Below are positions 55,231 through 64,000 of a stretch of DNA of 64,000 nt, in pieces. Below the pieces are notes generated by a model. The model ran no database searches, was not told where the DNA came from, and saw only the letters and a program-made list of their open reading frames with translations. The number at the start of each line of letters is the position of its first letter. Position 1 is the stretch's first letter. Source of the stretch: Roseovarius aestuarii (lineage in GTDB: Bacteria; Pseudomonadota; Alphaproteobacteria; Rhodobacterales; Rhodobacteraceae); assembly GCA_027214255.1 (NCBI GenBank), contig JAPWHL010000004.1:162972-226971 (forward strand), written 5' to 3'. The position numbers and the translations under genes are program-made.

Positions 55231-57339
55231 ATGATCGATCGAATTTACAGATTATCACCGGCCCATGTGTTCCTTGGGACTGTTGTTTTCGGGCTGGCCT
55301 TGGGGCTGTTGACCGTGTTGGTTGCTATGCGTCAACCCTATTTGGAGCTGCCGACAGGCGCTGTGCCGGTAAAACTGGCCAGCCAGACCCTGACCGAGGC
55401 CGATTTCCTGCAAGAGCCGGATCAGTTGGGCAACTATCAAGCTATTCGTGCTTTCATGAAACGTCAGGAAGTTTTGGCAACACTTTTGCGGGCCAATACT
55501 GTGGAGATGACCTATCAGTTGAACGGGGCTGAGATGTCTCGCACGCTGACTCCTCGCACCCGCCACATGGGTGAGTTGCCCTTTGCCTTTTGGTTTCAGA
55601 TCGGTGTGGGGATGGTGTCGCTGTGTATCGGTGGCTGGGTATTGGGCTTGCGCCGCGAGGATTGGGGCGCGCGGATGTTTGCTTTGACCGCGCTGATGGT
55701 GCCGGTGTTTGCTATGCCCGCCGCCATCTATTCTACGCGCCAAATCGCCCTTGGCGGCGATTTGTTTCATCTGCTGTCATCGTTGAACGGGCTCGGCGCG
55801 CTGAGTTTCGGTGTCGCTCTGATTGGATTGTTTTCGCAATACCCTAAACCGTTGTTTCATCCGCGTTGGCTCTTTATTCCGGCGGTGCTGTACGGTGCAC
55901 TTGCTGGTATGCACATCGTGCAATTGGGCCCCGACAACGCTGTAGGTTTGGGGACCTTGTCCCAGATGGTTGCGGCACTGGTACTGGGCGTGGCGCAATG
56001 GGTCTTCAGCCGACGTGAACCTTTGAACCGTGCAGGGCTCCGTTGGTTCATTCTGATTTCGCTGTTGGGATGTTCATTATTCATCAGCCTTAGTGCCGCG
56101 CCCGTCGTTCTTGGCCTTGCTGATGATGGTTTGATCCCGCAGGGTTATGCGTTTGCTTTCTTTAACGTTATGCACATCGGTTTGGCGTTGGGTGTCCTGC
56201 GCTATAAGGTGTTTAACCTTGATCGGTGGTCATATTACATCTGGTTGTGGCTCAGCGGCATCGTCTTGATTTTGGTGCTCGACATCATGCTGATCCGGTT
56301 TCTTCAGGGCCAGCCGTGGGCGTCACTGGGCGCGGCGCTTTTGATCGCAGGGTTCGTGTATTTTCCTTTGCGTCAACTGCTGCTCAAATTGCTTTTGCAA
56401 CGACGCACTGCATCTCTTTCTGGTCGCATGGGGCAGATCGTGAACTGTGCGCTGGCCCCGTCTCAGCGAGAACAGGTTGCACGATGGGATGAGCTTCTGG
56501 AGGATGTTTACGAACCTCTCGCCCCTCCGGAACGGTATGGTGATCGCGTCGAGACACCCCAACTGGCCGAAAACGGTCTGGCGTTGTTGGTACCGGGCGT
56601 TGACGGGTTGGACGCGCGCCGCTTGCGTTATGCCCTGAAGGGCCGCCGCCTCTTTAACCCCGCCGATATCGAGGTTGCGGCCAATTTGGTGCAGATGCAT
56701 GACCTAGCCGCAGAAAGCCGCCATTCCTATGAGCGGGGTGTCTTGTTAGAGCGGGACCGTATCAGCCGCGATATTCACGACAACATCGGCGCGCAATTGC
56801 TAAGCGCGTTACATTCCCCCGAACCCCAGCGGAAGGATGATCTATTGCGCGACAGTCTGAGTGACCTGCGTGCTATCATCAATGACGGGTTTCAGGCCGA
56901 ATATGCGCTGGGTCCGGTTCTGGCCGATCTGCGTACTGAAACAACCCGCCGGCTAGAGTCCGGGGGGGTGAGTTGCTCTTGGCATGGCCCAGACCTGCCA
57001 GAGGGAGAGGACGGCCCGGTCCTGCCGTTTGAGTTAATCAACGGCCTGCGGTCCATTCTGCGCGAAGCCGTGTCGAACATCCTGCGCCACGCCGATGCAA
57101 ACCACAGCGAGATCGAAATCAAACTGGCAGGGCAGTCCATTGATTTGAGCATTTCAGACGATGGTCGCGGCCTGCCTTTGATTGCCCAAGGTGGAAACGG
57201 AACCTCTAATATTGCCGAACGTGCGGCAGCTTTGCATGGCCAGGTCACCATCGGGCGTCGTCCGAATGCGGTGACGGGTACGCAGGTCGCAGTAACACTT
57301 CCGATCCGCGCCAAATCTTGGCCCGAGGTTGCAGAATGA
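55231..57339 (+). CDS. Multi-span membrane sensor histidine kinase, NarL-system type
   Basis: This 702-residue kinase has a first membrane helix (about 12-32), an external domain of about 85 residues, then a block of eight or more hydrophobic helices (about 120-380), an unusual sensor. The kinase core is of the HisKA_3 type with His516 in ERDRISRDIHDNIGAQLL; the ATPase domain has the N-box EAVSNILRHADANHSE, DDGRGLP and GNGTSNIAERAAAL. Kinases of this type pair with LuxR-type regulators, and one follows directly, overlapping by 4 bp. The signal is unknown. Confidence 0.92.
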   Translation: MIDRIYRLSPAHVFLGTVVFGLALGLLTVLVAMRQPYLELPTGAVPVKLASQTLTEADFLQEPDQLGNYQAIRAFMKRQEVLATLLRANTVEMTYQLNGAEMSRTLTPRTRHMGELPFAFWFQIGVGMVSLCIGGWVLGLRREDWGARMFALTALMVPVFAMPAAIYSTRQIALGGDLFHLLSSLNGLGALSFGVALIGLFSQYPKPLFHPRWLFIPAVLYGALAGMHIVQLGPDNAVGLGTLSQMVAALVLGVAQWVFSRREPLNRAGLRWFILISLLGCSLFISLSAAPVVLGLADDGLIPQGYAFAFFNVMHIGLALGVLRYKVFNLDRWSYYIWLWLSGIVLILVLDIMLIRFLQGQPWASLGAALLIAGFVYFPLRQLLLKLLLQRRTASLSGRMGQIVNCALAPSQREQVARWDELLEDVYEPLAPPERYGDRVETPQLAENGLALLVPGVDGLDARRLRYALKGRRLFNPADIEVAANLVQMHDLAAESRHSYERGVLLERDRISRDIHDNIGAQLLSALHSPEPQRKDDLLRDSLSDLRAIINDGFQAEYALGPVLADLRTETTRRLESGGVSCSWHGPDLPEGEDGPVLPFELINGLRSILREAVSNILRHADANHSEIEIKLAGQSIDLSISDDGRGLPLIAQGGNGTSNIAERAAALHGQVTIGRRPNAVTGTQVAVTLPIRAKSWPEVAE

Positions 57340-57989
57340 TTGAACGCGTCTTGATACTTGAAGACATTCGCCAATCGCGTGAGTTTTTGGCCGCGATGGT
57401 CGCGCGCATCCTGAACTCTCCTGATATTGTCAAAGAGGCGTCGTTGCGTGGGGCGGAACATGCGTGTGGGCGCCACAAATTTGATTTGGCTCTGGTGGAC
57501 TTGGGCTTGCCCGATGGTGACGGCACCACATTGCTGCGCAAACTGACCGTTGAACAGCCGGGTTGTATCTGTGTTGTCACCACTGTGATGGCGACGGACA
57601 GCACAATCGTGGGTGCATTGGCTGCGGGCGCACAGGGCTACCTGTTGAAAAGTGACCCCGAGCCACTGTTGGAACACCACCTGCGTCTGTTGATGGACGG
57701 TGTGCCCCCGCTTAGCCCGCAAATTGCGCGCCGGATTATGCAGCACTTTCAATTGACAGGTCCCACGCACGAAGTCGAAACCAAACTGACCAAGCGCGAA
57801 ACCGAAGTTCTGCGCCTTATTGCGCGCGGCCTACGGGTGTCCGAAGTTGCCGAAGCATTCGGATTGGCCGAAAGCACGGTGATCACTCATATCAAATCGG
57901 TCTATCGCAAGCTGGAAATCTCAAGCCGGGCCGAGGCGGCCTTACACGCGTCTCGTTTGGGTTTGTTGTCAGGTGGGGCCACCGACTAA
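57336..57989 (+). CDS. LuxR/NarL-type response regulator
   Basis: The ATG at 57336 overlaps the kinase stop (217 residues). The receiver has LILEDIRQ, phospho-acceptor Asp55 in ALVDLGLPDGDG and Lys in YLLKSDP. The C-terminal helix-turn-helix is LuxR-like: LTKRETEVLRLIARGLRVSEVAE and STVITHIKSVYRKLEIS. It is the cognate regulator of the upstream kinase. The TbpB-like and Slam-like genes 160 bp downstream on the same strand are candidate targets. Confidence 0.93.
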   Translation: MIERVLILEDIRQSREFLAAMVARILNSPDIVKEASLRGAEHACGRHKFDLALVDLGLPDGDGTTLLRKLTVEQPGCICVVTTVMATDSTIVGALAAGAQGYLLKSDPEPLLEHHLRLLMDGVPPLSPQIARRIMQHFQLTGPTHEVETKLTKRETEVLRLIARGLRVSEVAEAFGLAESTVITHIKSVYRKLEISSRAEAALHASRLGLLSGGATD

Positions 57990-58150
57990 TTTTTAGGTGA
58001 TCGATTTCCCCCCCGAACAGGGGAGTGACCCGAGTCAGCCATCTCTCAATATATGTCTATTCAAATGTTCCGGCAGTCGACCGTCCCGCCCACCCTATAC
58101 CGGGTGGCCCGGTGCAAGTGTCGAATCCGGCAAAGAGCAAAGGACAACTA

Positions 58151-58828
58151 ATGACGACTATTGGCGTTTTTCGGCTGGGAATGATTGCATGTGCTTGCAC
58201 GGCTTTGGGGGCATGCGGCACATCCAGCTCAGGAGGAGCAGGCGGGCCGGGCGGCGGCGGTGGAGGAGGTGGCACACCTGCGCAGGCCATGGCAGCTTTT
58301 GATGCTGCAATGGACGAAGGGCCAAAGATGGGCCCTACGACGATCAACCCCAAAGGCAAGGCGAACTACGCCGGCAAAACCAAGATCAACACAATCAACG
58401 AAAACCAGACCGGATTCAGCGGGTTCGTCATTGGCGACCTAGAAATGGAGGCCGATTTCGACCAGGATACGCTCAGCGGAACGGCCACCAACTTTAAAGG
58501 TCAAATCGACGACAAAGACGTAACACTCGATGGTACGCTGGACACCGCCAACATCACTGGCAATGAGCCAAATATGGTTGTCACATCCGATCCCATCGAA
58601 GTAGCGGGTCAAAAAATCCACACCACGTCACTTTTGGGTGCATTGGAAGGCAAGTTGAAAAACTCGCTGACCGATGAAACGGCGGATGTTCAGCTGATCC
58701 TGCAAGGCACAGCATTCGGTGCGAATGCCGACCGTTTCCAGGGCGGTGCAGCTGCGATTATCGGTAACAAAGACGAAGTCGGATTTGCCTTTGGCGGATC
58801 GGGTGAATTTTACCTGGACCGACAATAG
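58151..58828 (+). CDS. TbpB-like surface lipoprotein candidate
   Basis: I start at the ATG at 58151 after AAAGGACAAC; the frame is open for 42 codons upstream. The 225 residues begin with a lipoprotein signal whose lipobox is LGAC (Cys22), then a Gly-rich linker of about 20 residues that could tether the domain beyond the outer membrane. The C-terminal 140 residues alternate beta strands in the style of a TbpB/Lipoprotein_5 barrel: GFSGFVIGDLEMEADFDQDTL in outline, SGTATNFKGQI, and the closing FAFGGSGEFYLD. The Slam-like gene starts 11 bp later, as expected for a Slam substrate. Confidence 0.82.
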   Translation: MTTIGVFRLGMIACACTALGACGTSSSGGAGGPGGGGGGGGTPAQAMAAFDAAMDEGPKMGPTTINPKGKANYAGKTKINTINENQTGFSGFVIGDLEMEADFDQDTLSGTATNFKGQIDDKDVTLDGTLDTANITGNEPNMVVTSDPIEVAGQKIHTTSLLGALEGKLKNSLTDETADVQLILQGTAFGANADRFQGGAAAIIGNKDEVGFAFGGSGEFYLDRQ

Positions 58829-58839
58829 AGCGCAAAGGA

Positions 58840-60093
58840 TTGAGCCCAAGAAATTTCATCACGAGAACTCTGACCCTCCTTATGGGGGGTCAATTTCACG
58901 TCTTGTGGATGCGTGTTGCTGTGTTGGGCGTGTTTTTCGCATGGGCCATGCCGCTTGTTGCGGAAACGGCCATGCCATCGGATTGGACGCGTGCGATCAC
59001 ACTGATGCGAAATGGGCAGGCAGAAGCGGCGCTTCCTCATCTTGAGCGTCTGGTACGGACTTATCCGGATGTTGCCGAATATCGGTTGGAACTGGGCTAT
59101 GCGCTGTTTCAAACCGAACGTGACACACGCGCGCGCTATCATATTGAACAGGCGCGCGGAGGCGCGTTGACCCCGCAACAGCACCGAGCGGCCGCTGCCC
59201 TATTGGATGTTATAGAGTCGCGAAAAATCTGGTCGGTAAGGCTGGACTTCGCGGTAGAACCATCCAGCAATGCAGGACGCGGGACCGTCGCCAGCAGTGT
59301 CGAAGTTGGCGGATTGGTCTTTAACATTCCAAACACAGCGCGGGCCAAACCGGCGACGGGTCTGCGCCTGTCTGCCGGGGTTACGGTTGCGCCAAGATTG
59401 GATGCGGTCACGCGGGCGGTTCTTTCGCTGGATACGCGCATCAAGTATTACGAAGATACGGCTCTGCGTGAAACTCAGGTTCTGGGCCGCGCCGGGATAA
59501 ACCGCGCTGTTGGAGAAAATACGACGATCGAAGCCGGTATTTTGGCGGGTCAAACTTATGCCGGTGGTGGTCACTACTCGGATCGTTTTGGCGTCTATGC
59601 CGCTTACACTTTGCCGGTCGGTCAACGCGCTTTTGGCCGTGTCGCGGTTGAACGCTATGAAATGGATCACGCCAATTTCACTATTGCTGACGGGTCTCGG
59701 ACGGTGGTTTCCGCCCAACTGCGCTATGCGTTGTCTGGGCAAACCCTGCTGCGTAGCAGTGCGTATGTGATGCGAAGCGACTCGGTTTCTTCCCTGCAAT
59801 CCGGGTGGGAAGGTGCGTTAACTTTGGGAGTGATGCACGCTTTCCGTGGGGGATTGGTCGCACATGTCGATGTAACGGCCGGGTTAGATAAACGCGATGG
59901 TGTCAGCCGTTTGACAGGCGTCGCGCGCCGGGATCGTTCGGTTGCTCTTAGTACCGAAATCTATGACAGCCGCCTGAAAATCGGACGGTTCCTCCCGGTT
60001 CTGAAGCTGGGTTATGAAAAGAACCAATCAAATGAATTGTTGAATGAATACACCAATCGCACCGTGTCTATTGGCTTCCGCACAGCCTTTTGA
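58840..60093 (+). CDS. Slam-like surface lipoprotein assembly modifier (DUF560, TPR plus beta-barrel)
   Basis: Slam proteins move certain lipoproteins across the outer membrane. The listed start is TTG; the ATG at 58909 just before the signal peptide (MRVAVLGVFFAWAMPLVAE) is a good alternative. After it comes a TPR-like segment (about 50-130: AITLMRNGQAEAALPHLERL, YRLELGYALFQTERDTRAR), then KIWSVRLDFAVEPSSNAGRG and a run of amphipathic strands to the C-terminal Phe (SIGFRTAF), as in an outer-membrane barrel of about 14 strands. The layout and the adjacent TbpB-like gene fit Slam. The natural cargo is inferred, not shown. Confidence 0.85.
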   Translation: MSPRNFITRTLTLLMGGQFHVLWMRVAVLGVFFAWAMPLVAETAMPSDWTRAITLMRNGQAEAALPHLERLVRTYPDVAEYRLELGYALFQTERDTRARYHIEQARGGALTPQQHRAAAALLDVIESRKIWSVRLDFAVEPSSNAGRGTVASSVEVGGLVFNIPNTARAKPATGLRLSAGVTVAPRLDAVTRAVLSLDTRIKYYEDTALRETQVLGRAGINRAVGENTTIEAGILAGQTYAGGGHYSDRFGVYAAYTLPVGQRAFGRVAVERYEMDHANFTIADGSRTVVSAQLRYALSGQTLLRSSAYVMRSDSVSSLQSGWEGALTLGVMHAFRGGLVAHVDVTAGLDKRDGVSRLTGVARRDRSVALSTEIYDSRLKIGRFLPVLKLGYEKNQSNELLNEYTNRTVSIGFRTAF

Positions 60094-60215
60094 TGATCGT
60101 CTAACGTTTCGCTGGTTGACTCCGCATACCGCGCATAAGCTTGTGCAAACTTGGGTGACGCAGCGGAGCGGGGTGACAATTTGTACGCATCGCGCCATGT
60201 TGATCGTCCCATTGA

Positions 60216-62255
<2,040 letters not shown>

Positions 62256-62286
62256 ACAATCATCTTAAAGAGCGATCGCTGACGCC

Positions 62287-62679
62287 CTAAACCCCAACGT
62301 CCGGGCCAAGACACAGCAATGGCTCGGGCGTTTTTTCAACTTCGTAAAGCTGTGTTTGCGTTGGGTCATTTTCATATCGGGCGATCAGGCCACCACTGCC
62401 ACGTTCGAAACTCCAGCATTGCGGTTCCGGGGTTGTGTCATAGGTAAAACAGATCAGACCGTCTTCTTCGTACCAAACCCCTTCCTGGCACCGGCCATCC
62501 AGAAAGGACCACCGCACACGGCGGTTCTCTAGATACTCCTCGGCACCATAGGCTTGCCCCGCGCTGCCATAATAAAAGGTCTTTCCTTTCGTGTAGGCAT
62601 CAAACTCGTCCGCTCCAATCAGGTTTTGGGCCTGAGCGGGCAGGGCAAACAAACAGGCAAGGGTCAAAGCGATACGCAT
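62287..62679 (-). CDS. Small periplasmic protein of unknown function
   Basis: The ATG at 62679 begins a clear signal peptide (MRIALTLACLFALPAQA); the mature part is about 113 residues. It contains the Cys/Trp-rich pattern GRCQEGVWYEEDGLICFTYD followed by PQCWSFER, suggesting a small disulfide-stabilised beta domain. It converges on the dienoyl-CoA-reductase-like gene (31 bp) and follows alkB on the same strand by 72 bp. I do not recognise a function. Confidence 0.75.
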   Translation of the reverse strand: MRIALTLACLFALPAQAQNLIGADEFDAYTKGKTFYYGSAGQAYGAEEYLENRRVRWSFLDGRCQEGVWYEEDGLICFTYDTTPEPQCWSFERGSGGLIARYENDPTQTQLYEVEKTPEPLLCLGPDVGV

Positions 62680-62751
62680 AAACAGAGAGTGCCATGCGCG
62701 CCGCGCGCTGGCCACGAAATTTTCGGGCCCCGGTGAAATTACGTTGAACGT

Positions 62752-63780
62752 TTAGATTTCAAAGGCCGCCCATTTGCGCGCCCGGTGATCCATTGTCCTG
62801 CGCCATAACGGCGGGACAAGGCAGAGAGCCGCCATCACTGGCAGTGAATAGGGTAACATCGGCATGTTATCCGGGTGCAATTGTAGCACAGGATAGTCGC
62901 GCGACGGGGTTACGTGGTGATCTGAATGTCGCGGCGCGTTCAAAGTGACCGCAGACGAAAACCAATGCGGCGCATTCCATGAATGCTGAGGGCCGACAGG
63001 CTCTAACTTGCCATCGGGTCGAACTTTGCGACGTAGACCATAGTGCTGCACATAGTCAGACATCAAGATTTGCATTTGTGCATACGAACACATGGCCACA
63101 TAGCACAAAATACCACCGACCCCGGCGAGTACATAGGCGCCAAGAATGAACGCAATCCCGCCTCCGACGTACTGTAGGTAGGGATGCGTTAGCCACGGTT
63201 TACCACCCCTTTGTAATAGAACGCTCTCGGCGCGCAGACCGGCCCGGAAGCTCCCGATGCCGGCCCGAAGGGCAAAGCGATAGAAACCTTCGCCCAGACG
63301 GGCACTGTTTGGGTCACTGTTACTGCCGACATAGACGTGATGCACACGTAAATGCGCGCTGGCATGATGCCCCACAAGGAGGCTGGTATAGATCCATCGC
63401 CCCATCAATCGTAAAAATCGATTGGGTTTGTGTATCAATTCATGTGCGACAGGATGCGCGATCTGCCCAAAGGCCAGCGCCGAGGCCAAGCCCAGAAGCA
63501 CTTGTGATGTGATGCCAATGCCCGCTTGCCCGCCAACGGCCCAGACCGATATGCCAAGGGCCACAAAATGCCCTAACCCCAACAAAGCCAACAATGGCCG
63601 CGCGCCGGGAAACTCTACCTCGGGGTCGGGGTTTTCGGTGTTGTGCGCGGCCAACCGGTCAAGTGTAAAAACGATGACCGTCATGTACCCGAACGCAAAA
63701 AATGGCCAAAGGCCACCAAAAACGGCGGCCAAGATGATTAGAACCGCAGGCGTTATTGTTGCGATGGCGAACAGGGTCAC
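62752..63780 (-). CDS. alkB: AlkB-type membrane alkane monooxygenase
   Basis: The 342-residue protein starts at a GTG with GGAG 6 bases upstream. It has about six membrane helices and the histidine boxes of non-haem di-iron membrane hydroxylases: HPVAHELIHK (His109, 113, 117), HHASAHLRVHH (His138-148) and the late NAPRHSDHH. AlkB hydroxylates terminal carbons of medium-chain alkanes with rubredoxin as electron donor. No rubredoxin gene or fusion is seen here. A related xylene- or fatty-acyl-acting enzyme is possible, but the motif spacing fits AlkB. Confidence 0.9.
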   Translation of the reverse strand: MTLFAIATITPAVLIILAAVFGGLWPFFAFGYMTVIVFTLDRLAAHNTENPDPEVEFPGARPLLALLGLGHFVALGISVWAVGGQAGIGITSQVLLGLASALAFGQIAHPVAHELIHKPNRFLRLMGRWIYTSLLVGHHASAHLRVHHVYVGSNSDPNSARLGEGFYRFALRAGIGSFRAGLRAESVLLQRGGKPWLTHPYLQYVGGGIAFILGAYVLAGVGGILCYVAMCSYAQMQILMSDYVQHYGLRRKVRPDGKLEPVGPQHSWNAPHWFSSAVTLNAPRHSDHHVTPSRDYPVLQLHPDNMPMLPYSLPVMAALCLVPPLWRRTMDHRARKWAAFEI

Positions 63781-63937
63781 TGCGGCTCCGGTCTGGTTTC
63801 GGTCTGAAGTAGCGCAAATATATTAATGAAATGAAAGCAGTCCAACGCTTCCGGCGTGTTACGCGTCGCTTTTTCCCGGCATTCGTGTTTATTCGACGGT
63901 AAAGTGCAAGCAGCAAGCGAATTCAAAGGAGCGTCTT

Positions 63938-64000
63938 ATGGGTGCGGATCAAGGTAGTGGCGTCTGGAAGTCTGGTCGGGGTAAGGGCCGTGTGACGCCG
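63938..64000 (+). CDS. Start of a gene running off the right end
   Basis: A strong site (AAAGGAGCG) precedes the ATG at 63938, and 21 codons follow to the window edge (MGADQGSGVWKSGRGKGRVTP). The short basic Gly/Lys/Arg-rich N-terminus recalls, from memory only, the E-type (NuoE-like, thioredoxin-fold) subunit of NAD-dependent formate dehydrogenases in related bacteria. That identity is a weak guess. It is divergent from alkB with 157 bp between them. Confidence 0.6.
   Translation, partial: MGADQGSGVWKSGRGKGRVTP

Overview
The window is a gene-dense piece of bacterial chromosome with moderately high GC. It almost certainly comes from an alphaproteobacterium of the Roseobacter group (Rhodobacteraceae). 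The evidence is the gene content and order: rimP-nusA-ylxR-infB, hrcA-grpE beside rph-rdgB-hemW, and rho-mnmE-mnmG-rsmG-parA-parB facing maf-aroE-coaE-dnaQ across one long non-coding gap. Protein signatures agree (YlxR fused to an L7Ae-like domain, HemJ-type haem synthesis, Tim44-like protein, MltA, Smr). The species cannot be told from sequence alone. I found no tRNA, rRNA, insertion sequence, prophage or CRISPR array.

Layout. 1-9.1 kb: the end of radC, a phosphate-binding-protein/OmpA fusion, a secA-adjacent unknown, secA, then ppiC-argJ-mutT and a 44-residue small protein followed by two terminator hairpins. 9.2-14.7 kb: the leftward rimP-nusA-ylxR-infB operon, which has a terminator-like hairpin inside its leader. 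14.7-20.8 kb: pip, ubiG, the coupled comF-grxC-nit-marR operon, an NDUFAF5-like methyltransferase and hemH. 20.8-23.1 kb: two YkuD L,D-transpeptidases and a CAP lipoprotein. 23-27.1 kb: a four-gene operon with 4-bp overlaps (hslO, Nudix, cca, tRNA/rRNA uracil methyltransferase). 27.1-31.5 kb: a Nudix protein, a receiver-PP2C phosphatase facing an Hpt protein, ilvA and a membrane protein. 31.6-39.8 kb: argG, mutS, grpE-hrcA, rph-rdgB-hemW.

39.8-50.9 kb looks like the replication-origin region. The 429-bp gap at 47217-47645 holds several DnaA-box-like sites and an AT-rich stretch. Genes on both sides point away from it. parA/parB lie to its left together with two identical perfect parS palindromes, one inside rsmG and one over the mnmG start codon. 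secB, fxsA, the Tim44-like gene, mltA and smr follow to the right.

55.2-60.1 kb is the most accessory-looking block. A multi-membrane-span histidine kinase and a LuxR-type regulator are followed on the same strand by a glycine-rich TbpB-like lipoprotein and a TPR-plus-beta-barrel protein of the Slam (DUF560) family. The inference is a regulated surface-lipoprotein export system. The window ends with a dienoyl-CoA-reductase-like flavoprotein, a small periplasmic unknown, an AlkB-type membrane hydroxylase and the first 21 codons of a rightward gene.
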